Both the position numbers and the translations under genes were made by a program. The notes under the pieces are model-generated. The model made no database searches and was not told where the DNA came from. It saw only the letters and a program-made list of their open reading frames with translations. 64,000 nt of DNA from an uncultured Bacteroidota bacterium (GTDB lineage: Bacteria; Bacteroidota; Bacteroidia; AKYH767-A; OLB10), in assembly GCA_903881665.1 (NCBI GenBank), contig CAIRUC010000068.1, positions 85,255 to 149,254 on the forward strand. The letters run 5' to 3'. Shown here in pieces: positions 19,125 to 27,640 of this stretch. The stretch's first letter is position 1, and each line of letters begins with the position of its first letter.

Positions 19125-20855
19125 TTACAAAGCAAATACGTCTTCCTTTACAAACTTAAGGTCTTTAATATTTAACTGAAGCGTAATGCGATTGTTGAAA
19201 TTATTTTCTTCAATATGATACACTACATCAAAAGCTTCTTGTTGTTCAACCATAGGATGATGGTGCCCGAGTTGAAAAGCAATACCATCATAGACACCAG
19301 GCTGATTCCCTTCTTGCGTAAGCGTTAGTTTAAGATGATTATTTCCTACTACTCTACCGCGCCCGTTATCAGTTACGCCGCTACTTCTAAAAATGGGTGA
19401 TAAGTTTCCAGGGCCAAATGGAGCAAACTGTTTTAATATATTATAGAAACTTCCAGTAATATCAGTGAGGCTCAACTCTGCATCGATTTCAATTTCACGC
19501 GTTAACATTTTTTCTTCTATCGTAGAAGAAACAATATCTTCAAATTTCGCTCGAAATGCTTCTACATTTTCTTCGCGCATGGTTAAGCCTGCGGCGTACA
19601 TATGTCCACCGAATTGTTCTAGTAATTCACTACAACTTTCAATAGCATTATACACATCGAAATCCTTTACCGAACGAGCAGAACCCGACACCATATCATT
19701 ACTTTTCGTAAGCACTATTGTTGGTCGATAATAACGATCAGTTAAGCGAGATGCAACGATTCCTATGACCCCTTTATGCCATTCAGGATTATACAAAACG
19801 GTACTCTTTCTTGTTTTAAAATCGTCGTTATCTTCTATCTGCTGTAATGCCTGTTCGGTTATAAGTTGATCGAGCGTTTTACGCGTATTATTTTGATCAT
19901 TAATTCCATCTCCCAAGAAACCTGCAAGGTCTTCGTTACGCGAAATTAATAACTCAACCGCTTTAGTGCCACTGTCTATTCTTCCTGCTGCATTGATGCG
20001 AGGAGCAATTGTAAATACAATATCATTGATGGTGAGCTCATCGCGTTTAAATCCGCTAAGATCAAGAATAGCTTTAATACCAGGGCGAGGTTCACGATTC
20101 AAACGCTGCAAACCAAAATAAGCAAGAATACGATTTTCACCTGTAATAGGAACGATATCAGCAGCAATAGAAATAGCTACTAAATCGAGATACTGATCTA
20201 GTTGGCTAAAAGGCATTTCGTTTTGCTGAGCAAAAGCTTGTACCAATTTAAATCCAATACCGCAACCGCTTAACTCTTTATAAGGATAAGGGCAATCGTT
20301 ACGCTTAGGATCGAGCACAGCCACTGCATTCGGAATTTCAGCTCCCGGGCGATGATGATCGCAAATAATAAAATCGACACCTAAGCTATTCGCATAATCA
20401 ATTTTATCGACACTCTTTATGCCGCAATCGAGAGCAATAATTAAAGTATAACCATTTGCTTTTGCGAAATCAATTCCTTGGGTAGAAATTCCATAACCCT
20501 CTTTATAGCGATCTGGAATATAATGCGCGATATCACCCGATAGTGATTTTAAAAAAGTATATACTAACGAAACCGCTGTTGTTCCATCTACATCGTAATC
20601 ACCAAAAACCATCACCTTTTCTTTATTCTCAACAGCAGCATTAATACGGTTGATGGCTTTATCCATATCTTTCATTAAGAAAGGATCATGTAACATGTCG
20701 AGCGAAGGACGAAAAAAATTGCGCGCCTCATCATACGTTGTTATTCCACGCTGTACGAGTAGGTTCACCAAGATACGATTAACACGCAACTCAGCAGCAA
20801 GCTTTGTTACGGCATCGGCATCCCCCTGGGGTTTAAGAACCCATCGTTTTTCCAT
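19125..20855 (-). CDS. recJ: Single-stranded-DNA-specific exonuclease RecJ
   Basis: RecJ degrades single-stranded DNA 5' to 3' in recombination and base-excision repair. The DHH phosphoesterase motifs are present: MVFGDYDVDGTTAV (about residues 81-94), a central Asp block (TLIIALDCGIKS), and ICDHHRPG (about 164-171). The DHHA1 half follows (GVIGIVASRLTDRYYRPTIVL, QFGGHMYAAGLTM), then the OB-like C-terminal domain. The 576-residue length matches the family. A promoter box TATATTTG lies at 20890-20897. It is convergent with the gene at 18055 and appears to be transcribed alone. Confidence 0.96.
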   Translation of the reverse strand: MEKRWVLKPQGDADAVTKLAAELRVNRILVNLLVQRGITTYDEARNFFRPSLDMLHDPFLMKDMDKAINRINAAVENKEKVMVFGDYDVDGTTAVSLVYTFLKSLSGDIAHYIPDRYKEGYGISTQGIDFAKANGYTLIIALDCGIKSVDKIDYANSLGVDFIICDHHRPGAEIPNAVAVLDPKRNDCPYPYKELSGCGIGFKLVQAFAQQNEMPFSQLDQYLDLVAISIAADIVPITGENRILAYFGLQRLNREPRPGIKAILDLSGFKRDELTINDIVFTIAPRINAAGRIDSGTKAVELLISRNEDLAGFLGDGINDQNNTRKTLDQLITEQALQQIEDNDDFKTRKSTVLYNPEWHKGVIGIVASRLTDRYYRPTIVLTKSNDMVSGSARSVKDFDVYNAIESCSELLEQFGGHMYAAGLTMREENVEAFRAKFEDIVSSTIEEKMLTREIEIDAELSLTDITGSFYNILKQFAPFGPGNLSPIFRSSGVTDNGRGRVVGNNHLKLTLTQEGNQPGVYDGIAFQLGHHHPMVEQQEAFDVVYHIEENNFNNRITLQLNIKDLKFVKEDVFAL

Positions 20856-20889
20856 ATAAAGCGCGTTCGAATTTAATTTAAGTCAATTA

Positions 20890-20897
20890 CAAATATA
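20890..20897 (-). promoter_or_regulatory. -7 box upstream of recJ
   Basis: TATATTTG matches TAnnTTTG, 35 bp before the recJ ATG; the predicted leader is about 32 nt. No TTG at the ideal spacing. Confidence 0.5.
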
Positions 20898-21003
20898 CGG
20901 CGAGCAACACCCTTAACCGACATACAAATACGTAAGTTATTGACAAATAAGGGCGGGAACAATGTTTCTGTAGGTAAACACCTATATTAATTGCGAACAA
21001 CAG

Positions 21004-22068
21004 TTATCGATTGATCGATAATTTAGTTGAATCAGATTTAATTTGACGTAGATCAGGGCGCAAACGGCTTTTATAAACCGACAATGTATCGGCTTTAATT
21101 TTACCCTTTCTCAATCGGCGTTGTTCCTCGATAGGAAGGTGAAAAATTTTCTGACAATTTTCAGAACAACAATCATCAAATTTAATTTTACAATTTTCAC
21201 ATTGAATAAATAATAAATGACAATCGTCGTTAGCGCAATTTACATGCGTATCACATGAATTTCCACACTGATGACATGAGCTAATAATATCATCAGTAAT
21301 ACGTTCGCCCATGCGATTGTCGAAAACAAAGTTCTTTCCAATAAATTTCGGCATAAGGCCTTTCTGTTTTACTTCGCGCGCATATTGAATTATTCCGCCG
21401 TACAATTGGTTCACATCACTAAAGCCATGGTGCTTAAACCAAGCACTTGCTTTTTCGCAACGGATGCCGCCTGTGCAATACAATAAAATTTTTGAATCCT
21501 TTTTATCCCCCACCATATCTAGCCCCATCGTTAATGCATCACGAAACGTATCGGCTTCAGGTAACAGTGCTCCTTCAAAATGTCCCACTTCCGTTTCGTA
21601 ATGATTTCGCATATCGATTACAACTGTATTCGGATCTTCCATTGCTTTATTAAACTGCTCAGCATCGAGATGATTCCCCACATTTGTTACATCGAATGAA
21701 TTATCATCGAGTCCATCGGCAACCACCTTTTCACGAACACGCACAATCAACTTAATAAAAGACTTTCCATTATCTTCCACTGCAATTTTAAACGGCACAT
21801 CACGCAATTTTTCATCATTCTGGAGAATCGCTTTAAATAGATCGAAATGATGCTCGGGAATACTTACTTGAGCATTGATGCCCTCATGTGCAACGTAAAC
21901 TCGACCAAGGACGCCTATCTCATCAAATTGACGATACAACTCAGCGCGAAACATCTCGGTATCTCCTATATTCACATACCGGTAAAAAGAAAGCGTAATA
22001 CGCTTAAAAATTTCGTTATCGAGCTTCTTCTGAAGCGTTTCCTTATCGTATTTATTGTACAAAGTCAT
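21004..22068 (-). CDS. trhO: tRNA U34 hydroxylase TrhO (rhodanese family)
   Basis: TrhO makes 5-hydroxyuridine at position 34 of certain tRNAs in an oxygen-dependent route. The 354-residue protein shows the N-terminal UPF0176 domain (LYRQFDEIGVLGRVYVAHEG), a rhodanese domain with the active-site loop LLYCTGGIRCEKASAWF (catalytic Cys at about 198), and a Cys-rich C-terminal region (CHQCGNSCDTHVNCANDDC, FIQCENC, DDCCSENC) that could bind zinc. The promoter box TACCTTTG lies at 22076-22083, giving a leader of only about 5 nt. The stop codon is part of an 18-nt palindrome (21004-21021). Confidence 0.93.
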   Translation of the reverse strand: MTLYNKYDKETLQKKLDNEIFKRITLSFYRYVNIGDTEMFRAELYRQFDEIGVLGRVYVAHEGINAQVSIPEHHFDLFKAILQNDEKLRDVPFKIAVEDNGKSFIKLIVRVREKVVADGLDDNSFDVTNVGNHLDAEQFNKAMEDPNTVVIDMRNHYETEVGHFEGALLPEADTFRDALTMGLDMVGDKKDSKILLYCTGGIRCEKASAWFKHHGFSDVNQLYGGIIQYAREVKQKGLMPKFIGKNFVFDNRMGERITDDIISSCHQCGNSCDTHVNCANDDCHLLFIQCENCKIKFDDCCSENCQKIFHLPIEEQRRLRKGKIKADTLSVYKSRLRPDLRQIKSDSTKLSINR

Positions 22069-22075
22069 GGCACGG

Positions 22076-22083
22076 CAAAGGTA
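22076..22083 (-). promoter_or_regulatory. -7 box upstream of trhO
   Basis: TACCTTTG matches TAnnTTTG. The predicted start at about 22073 lies 5 nt before the ATG, so the transcript would be nearly leaderless. No TTG at -33. Confidence 0.5.
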
Positions 22084-22272
22084 AGGAATTTTGAATTGGG
22101 GCTTTGCGTGATGGGGCGCAGATTTTTATGGTGGTTAGAATTAGTTATCTTTAATCATCCTCTTTTTTTGACACTATAAATTTTATTACGATCTGAATTG
22201 AACCCTAATTGTTATCGTTAGAACAGGCAACTGATCTGCCTTTAATGAAGTTCAATAAAAAGTCAAACTCGA

Positions 22273-22950
22273 TTAAATATACTTCTTGGCTTCGCGGAGG
22301 CTAACGGTGGAGAGTTTGTGGTTGGCTACAAAATTGCGAACGGAAGTGGGTTGGAATTTAGAATGTTGGCGGAGCGCCCACCCTACTGCTTTTTGCAGGA
22401 AGAATTCATTTGAGTCGAGATACATTTCGCATTGTTTAAACAGCAATTGCTCGTCGGTTTTATCAGCATATTTCAACTGAAAAATGATACTAGTGCGATG
22501 TAACCAAAAATCATCTTGCGCATTCCATTTCTTAACAGATGGCTTTATTAACTCAGGATATTTTTGAAATAATTTTCCTACAAATGTAGAGGCCACCATA
22601 TCAACAGTATCCCACCACGATTTTTCGGCAATCATATATTCGAACAATGATAAAGTTTCGGTTGTCCATTGCTTTGATGTTTTTGATAGATATTCCATTG
22701 CTACGTATTGGCATTCGCGACACGGATGCGCCCATAAAAACCATACTATACTCTCAATATTCGGATCTTTCAATTTCCACAACTGAGCCAAAAAAGGCTT
22801 ATATATTTCTGCTCGTATTTCTTTTTGCAATCCAAAAAATTCATAACGGTTGCGCATATACGCTTTCATGCGAGATGCTTGATAATAATTCGCGCCGGCT
22901 TCCATGTCTGTTATCAGGGCAACTAAAATCGCTTTTACTTCCTTCGTCAT
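22273..22950 (-). CDS. AlkD-like DNA alkylation repair protein
   Basis: The 225-residue all-helical protein fits the AlkD/HEAT-like DNA glycosylase family, which removes cationic alkylated bases such as 3-methyladenine and 7-methylguanine. The family landmarks are visible: YMRNRYEFFGL near the N-terminus, SWWDTVDMVAS (residues about 110-120; the WWDxVD motif holds the key Asp), DDFWLHRTSIIFQL, and FFLQKAVGWALRQHSK. The catalytic-pocket Trp, Asp and Arg types therefore appear intact. It is a single gene between trhO and the oxidase cluster, with a 204-bp upstream gap that carries a repeat fragment. Confidence 0.88.
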   Translation of the reverse strand: MTKEVKAILVALITDMEAGANYYQASRMKAYMRNRYEFFGLQKEIRAEIYKPFLAQLWKLKDPNIESIVWFLWAHPCRECQYVAMEYLSKTSKQWTTETLSLFEYMIAEKSWWDTVDMVASTFVGKLFQKYPELIKPSVKKWNAQDDFWLHRTSIIFQLKYADKTDEQLLFKQCEMYLDSNEFFLQKAVGWALRQHSKFQPTSVRNFVANHKLSTVSLREAKKYI

Positions 22951-22989
22951 CGAATAAAATTTTCAATAAATCTAAATAGAATATCAACA

Positions 22990-23020
22990 TAAAAAAAGCC
23001 GATCGAGATGACCGGCTTAA
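22990..23020 (-). terminator. Terminator of the cytochrome oxidase gene cluster
   Basis: A 9-bp stem (AAGCCGGTC / GATCGGCTT on the minus strand, with one G-U pair) is followed by seven T. It lies 4 bp past the stop of the small gene at 23024 and closes the ctaB-to-23024 cluster. Confidence 0.85.
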
Positions 23021-23023
23021 CTA

Positions 23024-23266
23024 TTATTCAGTTACTGAAGTATCAGGTTTTCGCTTGTATTTCCAATACATGAAAGCTGCGGTTCCGCCCAATAAATACG
23101 GAATCGACATAAGGAAAAGAATTCCTTTGTTTAAGCCAATTCCCGTTTTTTGTCCATTTTGAATACTCGTCGCAGCTGCCTGTCGGCACATAGAACATTG
23201 CGCCATCGATACATTCGAAAGAGACAAGGTAATTAGCAGGACGAATAAGAAGATCAAATTTTTCAT
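23024..23266 (-). CDS. Small CxxC membrane protein of the oxidase cluster, function unknown
   Basis: The 80-residue protein starts with a signal-like hydrophobic segment (LIFLFVLLITLSLSNVSMA) followed at once by QCSMCRQAAATS, a CxxC pair that would face the periplasm. A second hydrophobic segment (GILFLMSIPYLLGGTAAFMYW) ends at a positively charged KYKRKPD tail, so the mature protein would hang from the inner membrane with the CxxC outside. I do not recognise a named family. Its position as the last gene of the oxidase assembly cluster, next to SCO and DUF420, suggests a part in copper or redox handling; that is inference. An overlapping frame at 23043-23285 is not coding. Confidence 0.75.
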   Translation of the reverse strand: MKNLIFLFVLLITLSLSNVSMAQCSMCRQAAATSIQNGQKTGIGLNKGILFLMSIPYLLGGTAAFMYWKYKRKPDTSVTE

Positions 23267-23346
23267 GATTCTTGTATTGAAGCAACGAAGTTACGAAGCA
23301 AGGGTTAAACGGCGAAAATAAATTTCAAAATTCATATTGACAGATA

Positions 23347-23898
23347 TCAGTTAGGGTAATAAGGAGATATCATTAGATATACGATAACACCGGTAGTTGT
23401 TACGTATAACCAAATCGGGAAGGTAAATCGGGTTATTTTACGATGTTTGGCCACCTGATTCGTCAATCCGTACCAGAAGCTGATGAGCACCAACGGTAAC
23501 ACAACAGCAGCAAGGATAATATGCGAAATAAGGATTCCGAGATAAAGTGAACGCAAAGGATTATCGATAGGGAATTTAGTTTCATCCGACATCCAATGAT
23601 ACGTTACATAAGAAACCAAGAAGATGGCAGAAAGAAAAAAGGTAATCAGGTTAATACTCTTATGTTTTGCAATATCTCTTCTCTTGATCGCATTAAACGA
23701 CAAAAGCAATAAAATTGTACAAGTACCATTTATAAATGCATTTAAGAGCGGAAGATAATGTCCGAAGGACGGCATTACTTGAGGCCGGGGAAGAATTTTA
23801 CTATCGAGAAGAATCACTACTAGAAACACCACGATTGACAAAGAAAGAACAATACGGAAGACTGTTTTTTCTTGCATTTTATTTAATATATCTGACAT
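23347..23898 (-). CDS. DUF420 membrane protein (oxidase assembly)
   Basis: Five hydrophobic segments can be counted in 183 residues (FRIVLSLSIVVFLVVILL, HYLPLLNAFINGTCTILLLLSF, LITFFLSAIFLVSYVTYHWM, LGILISHIILAAVVLPLVL, IWLYVTTTGVIVYLM). The pattern LPLLNAFING and H.ILA...LPL with conserved His residues is that of DUF420 proteins, which in Gram-positives (CtaM/YozB) are needed for heme-copper oxidase activity. Its place after the SCO gene agrees. An in-frame ATG at 23877 (MQEKTVFRIV) is an alternative start. The mechanism is unknown. Confidence 0.82.
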   Translation of the reverse strand: MSDILNKMQEKTVFRIVLSLSIVVFLVVILLDSKILPRPQVMPSFGHYLPLLNAFINGTCTILLLLSFNAIKRRDIAKHKSINLITFFLSAIFLVSYVTYHWMSDETKFPIDNPLRSLYLGILISHIILAAVVLPLVLISFWYGLTNQVAKHRKITRFTFPIWLYVTTTGVIVYLMISPYYPN

Positions 23899-23982
23899 AA
23901 TTATAAGTTTGGAATGATAACAACTGAACGATAAAATTGTTGTTCAATGAACACATTTATTGGGGCTGAATAAAATCAGGCA

Positions 23983-24672
23983 CTACTTTTTTAAGTATTC
24001 CCTTTTTAGCACTGCAACATCTTCAATAAGACGTTGAACATCGAGCACATTAGTGCCGTCGTAAGTTTGAACATTTCCCTTTTTATCTACGGCCCCTCTA
24101 ATACGCCCTTCCTTATCAATAAGCGTAAACATTTCGGAATGAATAAAATCATCAGGCCCGCCATCGCCTTCACCAGCTACTAAAAAATATGAATTGCGGG
24201 CCAGGTCATAAATTGTTTTTTTATCACCGGTTAGAAAATACCATTTGTTTTTAATGGCGTAATGCTTAGATGCATACTCCTTCAAGATAGAAGGAGTATC
24301 GTATTCAGGATTCACGGTATAAGAAACGATCACCACATCCGGATCATCCTTATAAGCACTTTGAATACGAATCATCTCATTCGACATCTTAGGGCAAATG
24401 GTTTGACACGTAGTAAAAATAAAATTCGCTACGTGAATTTTATTTTTGAAGATATCTTGCGTCACCACATTACTATCTTCATCGAGCAAAGAAAAACCGC
24501 CGACGGAATGATAAACTGTATCAACTACAGTTCTTCCATCGACGGTTTTCGCAACAGGTTCCTTTGGACCAAAAATCTCTAACGTTTTAAAATTGTTTTT
24601 TCCCGTTTGCAGATATAAATAAGCAAGAGAAGGAATAACGAGAAGCGTTACAAGAATCAGGAATTTTTTCAC
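23983..24672 (-). CDS. SCO1/SenC-family copper chaperone
   Basis: SCO proteins insert copper into the CuA site of cytochrome oxidase subunit II. The 229-residue protein has one N-terminal membrane anchor (LILVTLLVIPSLAYLYL) and a periplasmic thioredoxin fold. The metal-binding CxxxCP motif is CQTICP (Cys89 and Cys93), and the distal His is in DFIHSEMF (His178), so all three ligands are present. It begins 2 bp after the stop of the subunit IV gene, within an oxidase cluster, which supports the role. Note that subunit II itself is not in the window. Confidence 0.94.
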   Translation of the reverse strand: MKKFLILVTLLVIPSLAYLYLQTGKNNFKTLEIFGPKEPVAKTVDGRTVVDTVYHSVGGFSLLDEDSNVVTQDIFKNKIHVANFIFTTCQTICPKMSNEMIRIQSAYKDDPDVVIVSYTVNPEYDTPSILKEYASKHYAIKNKWYFLTGDKKTIYDLARNSYFLVAGEGDGGPDDFIHSEMFTLIDKEGRIRGAVDKKGNVQTYDGTNVLDVQRLIEDVAVLKREYLKK

Positions 24673-24674
24673 CC

Positions 24675-25043
24675 TTATTTAAACATATTATCCCAAAGAT
24701 TCAGATAATTCGCTTCTGTAAGGCACATTGCAATCAGATAAATTATCAGAACAAAAGGAAGAAGAATTGAATATGCTAAAGAAATTTTCTCGTGCTTCAA
24801 GTGCATAAAGAATGCAACAATGAAATATGCTTTAACAATAGTTAAAGTGATGAAAATAAATTCTAATAGTTCTTTCGACAAACTTGTAAATGCAATTGCC
24901 ACCTCTCCTATTGTAATAATTAATAGGATCCAGAATGTACGCCAGATAACACCACGATTTTTAGGATCGTAATGCTCAGGTACAAATTGATTATGCATGT
25001 CGCCGGTATAGTAACCGTGTGTCTCGTGTTGTTGATCTGCCAT
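24675..25043 (-). CDS. Cytochrome c oxidase subunit IV (prokaryotic, CoxD-like)
   Basis: The 122-residue protein has a polar N-terminus and three membrane segments (FWILLIITIGEVAIAFTSL, LEFIFITLTIVKAYFIVAFFMHLKHE, LLPFVLIIYLIAMCLTE). The LTIVKAYFIVAFFMHLKHE core is the signature of the bacterial subunit IV family (COX4_pro). It is an accessory subunit of a caa3- or cbb-like heme-copper oxidase. It lies between subunit III and SCO, 44 bp from the former and 2 bp from the latter. Confidence 0.92.
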   Translation of the reverse strand: MADQQHETHGYYTGDMHNQFVPEHYDPKNRGVIWRTFWILLIITIGEVAIAFTSLSKELLEFIFITLTIVKAYFIVAFFMHLKHEKISLAYSILLPFVLIIYLIAMCLTEANYLNLWDNMFK

Positions 25044-25087
25044 AACTATTTACAGAAATTCAGTTTTATAAGCTTGTAAGTAATTAA

Positions 25088-25936
25088 TTATACTAGGTAG
25101 AAGAAGGTAAATACGAATACCCAAACCAAATCTACAAAGTGCCAGTAAAGGCCAGTCTTTTCGATTTGCTCATAATGTCCACGGCGTGAATAAACGCCAC
25201 TTAAAACATTAAAGAAGATAATAATATTTATAACCACTCCACTGAATACGTGGAATCCATGGAATCCAGTAATAAAGAAGAAGAAGTCGGCGAATAATGG
25301 ATGACCGTATTCATTATCGGTAAGATTAGCACCATGGATAGGTTGAGCGACCGCTTTAATTCTTGCGATTTCAGCTCTATCTTCAATTACTTTATGATTG
25401 GGAGCAATTAAAGACCAATCGGGAGCATGAACTCCACTTGCATGTAAACTTGGAGCATTTTCAGGGAAACGATAAATTTCTCCGGTAGGCATTTTCAATG
25501 CCCCGTCAGGTGTTCCTGAGATGAAATTATACCATTCCCAAGCTTGAGAGCCAAGGAACATAAATCCGCCGATGATGGTTAATCCCATCCAAACAGCCAC
25601 GCTTTTATTATCTCTTCTATGACCGGCATCAACAGCTAGTACCATTGTAACAGAACTCATGATGAGAATAAAGGTCATTAAACCCACATACGCTAACGGC
25701 ACGTGACCATGAACAAACGGGAAGTGAGTAAACACGTCGTTAGCCGTTGGCCAAATTTGAGTTAAGCGATGACGGTATGAACCGTATGCGATGATAAGGG
25801 AAGAAAATGTGAAGGCATCCGAGACTAGGAAGAACCACATCATTATTTTCCCCCAACTAATTCCGTACGGAGATTTACCGCCACCCCAAGGGTTGGAAGA
25901 AGAATTCTCGTGTGCAAGTGTAGCTTCTGCAGCCAT
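25088..25936 (-). CDS. Cytochrome c oxidase subunit III
   Basis: The start is taken at 25936 (MAAEATLAHENSS). Upstream in-frame codons would add a hydrophobic stretch that overlaps the end of the preceding gene. Membrane segments fit the seven-helix subunit III: WGKIMMWFFLVSDAFTFSSL, LAYVGLMTFILIMSSVTMVLAV, VWMGLTIIGGFMFLGSQAWEW, FADFFFFITGFHGFHVFSGV, YWHFVDLVWVFVFTFFYLV. The conserved GFHGFHV and HFVDLVW elements are present. A loop of about 65 residues between helices (about 150-215) is longer than in canonical subunit III. It follows a second subunit III-like gene, as in other Bacteroidota oxidase clusters. Confidence 0.93.
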   Translation of the reverse strand: MAAEATLAHENSSSNPWGGGKSPYGISWGKIMMWFFLVSDAFTFSSLIIAYGSYRHRLTQIWPTANDVFTHFPFVHGHVPLAYVGLMTFILIMSSVTMVLAVDAGHRRDNKSVAVWMGLTIIGGFMFLGSQAWEWYNFISGTPDGALKMPTGEIYRFPENAPSLHASGVHAPDWSLIAPNHKVIEDRAEIARIKAVAQPIHGANLTDNEYGHPLFADFFFFITGFHGFHVFSGVVINIIIFFNVLSGVYSRRGHYEQIEKTGLYWHFVDLVWVFVFTFFYLV

Positions 25937-25974
25937 ACAATATATATTCAGGTTAAAGGTTGAACTAGATAATT

Positions 25975-26553
25975 TTAACGAAAGATGGCCAAAAATACAA
26001 ATAAATACAACCAAAGCCCCCCCAAAAAGTGCCAGTATATTGCACATAATGAGATTCCGAGGTAATTTTTCGAGCTGTATTTCAGTAAAATTGATTTAAC
26101 TACGGTTACCAATAAGCCAATAATACCAAACGCAAGATGCGCAAGATGCAATCCGGTTAAGGCATAAAAGAATGATTCTGAAGGAGTTCCTACAAAGTGG
26201 ATGTTATTCTCTACGAGTGTATTCCACCCAATAAACTGACAAAGAACAAACCCAAAACCTAGTACTAATGTTAATGTAAGAAGATTTTTAGCCCTCACTT
26301 TATTGTCTTTGCGAATAGCGACTATCGACATTTGTAAAGTGATACTACTTAAAATAATCACGGCCGTCGACATATAGAAGATTGCTGGAATTTCGAACAT
26401 CAGCCAGTTGCCTTCTGCCTGTCGAACAACGTATCCGGAGGTAAGCCCAGCGAATAGCATTACAATACTTGCGATAGCCACCCAAAGGAGAATCTTCTCG
26501 GTAGGGACCCGTGGCTTTACATTTTCAATACTGTTTTCTAGTGTCATTTCCAT
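25975..26553 (-). CDS. Cytochrome c oxidase subunit III-like protein (short paralogue)
   Basis: The ATG at 26553 lies just 4 bp past the ctaB stop and is preferred over a codon 30 bp upstream that would overlap ctaB. The 192-residue product has five membrane segments (ILLWVAIASIVMLFAGLTSGY, IFYMSTAVIILSSITLQM, LLTLTLVLGFGFVLCQFIGW, ALTGLHLAHLAFGIIGLL, AIYWHFLGGLWLYLFVFLAIF) with the subunit III marks GLHLAHLAFG and YWHFLGGLW. It is a shorter relative of the next gene. Both may serve as subunit III of the same enzyme; that is inference from position. Confidence 0.9.
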   Translation of the reverse strand: MEMTLENSIENVKPRVPTEKILLWVAIASIVMLFAGLTSGYVVRQAEGNWLMFEIPAIFYMSTAVIILSSITLQMSIVAIRKDNKVRAKNLLTLTLVLGFGFVLCQFIGWNTLVENNIHFVGTPSESFFYALTGLHLAHLAFGIIGLLVTVVKSILLKYSSKNYLGISLCAIYWHFLGGLWLYLFVFLAIFR

Positions 26554-26557
26554 CTTA

Positions 26558-27445
26558 TCAGATTTTATCAAGAACCATTGCAATCATTACCACAGGAAGA
26601 TAAAGGAAGGATCCATACATTAATTTTCGAGCTGCATCCATATCACACTTTTGATATAGTTGATAAGCCTGCCATAAAAAATAGAAGCTAATCCCTAGAA
26701 TTACAATCATAGAAATAAACCCCGACAGATGAAACACATAAGGCATTACGCCAACCGGGATTAAACTAAGTGTATATAATAAAGCTTGTAATGCCGAACC
26801 TTTATCGCGGTTTCCTGTTGGAAGCAAATTAAAGCCAGCCTTTTTATAATCATCATCAAGCACCCAAGCAATAGCCCAAAAATGTGGAAACTGCCATAAA
26901 AATTGAATTGTAAATAATAACCAAGCCTCTAATCCGAAACTTCCAGTTGCGGCCACCCATCCTAACAATGGAGGAATGGCTCCGGGAATAGCTCCAACAA
27001 AAACTGCAAAAGGCGTTACTCTTTTTAGTGGCGTATAAACAATCGTATAAAGTATAATTGCAAGCAGACCAAGTATTCCGCTGTAAAAATTCATATAATA
27101 TGCTAGAATAAACACGCCTAATGCACCAATAAAAGTACATACTAACAACGCTTCTCCTACGGTCATTCGGGCATCTGGTAAGGGGCGATTTAATGTCCTA
27201 GTCATCAGCTTATCGAGTTCGCGCTCCATAATTTGATTGAAGCCATTTGCCGAACCTGTTACTAAAAAGCCTCCGAGCACCAATAACCACATCTTTGTAA
27301 AATCGATTTCACCTGGAGCAAGCATAAACGCCATTGCTGCTGAGAACACAACAAGTGATGCCAACCTCATTTTCATAAGTTGTGCATAGTCCTGTAGTTT
27401 AGAGGATATGGTTAAAGGCTTTTCCAGTGTAACGGATTTCTCCAT
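26558..27445 (-). CDS. ctaB: Protoheme IX farnesyltransferase
   Basis: CtaB (CyoE/Cox10) attaches a farnesyl group to heme B to make heme O for heme-copper oxidases. The 295-residue UbiA-fold protein has about eight membrane helices and both Asp-rich motifs: ANGFNQIMERELDKLMTRTLNRP (about residues 65-90) and DDDYKKAGFNLLP (about 195-207). It is the first gene of the oxidase cluster and has the best promoter in the window (TTG, 20 bp, TACTTTTG), with a leader of about 5 nt. The next gene starts 4 bp after its stop. Confidence 0.95.
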   Translation of the reverse strand: MEKSVTLEKPLTISSKLQDYAQLMKMRLASLVVFSAAMAFMLAPGEIDFTKMWLLVLGGFLVTGSANGFNQIMERELDKLMTRTLNRPLPDARMTVGEALLVCTFIGALGVFILAYYMNFYSGILGLLAIILYTIVYTPLKRVTPFAVFVGAIPGAIPPLLGWVAATGSFGLEAWLLFTIQFLWQFPHFWAIAWVLDDDYKKAGFNLLPTGNRDKGSALQALLYTLSLIPVGVMPYVFHLSGFISMIVILGISFYFLWQAYQLYQKCDMDAARKLMYGSFLYLPVVMIAMVLDKI

Positions 27446-27452
27446 AAGGGGG

Positions 27453-27483
27453 CAAAAGTAAGAGATACTGCGATTAAGTACAA
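27453..27483 (-). promoter_or_regulatory. Promoter of the ctaB oxidase cluster (TTG-N20-TACTTTTG)
   Basis: The -7 box TACTTTTG (27453-27460) and a -33 TTG (27481-27483) are 20 bp apart, matching the Bacteroidota primary sigma factor consensus. The predicted start is near 27450, 5 nt before the ATG. Confidence 0.75.
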
Positions 27484-27640
27484 GGAGGAATCATTCTAAT
27501 TTTTGATTTTTTCAGAGAAAAAAAAGAATCTTCATCATACTGCTTTAATTGAACTGTATTCAATTGAATAAAGAAACGACCCAGTATTACACTATTGGTT
27601 TGGCTTTAAGACAGTTAAAGTTGCCAAAACACCGATCCTT

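Noticed and set aside
23043..23285. Second frame overlapping the small CxxC protein gene
   Set aside because: It lacks a signal or family pattern; the other frame has signal, CxxC and membrane segment.
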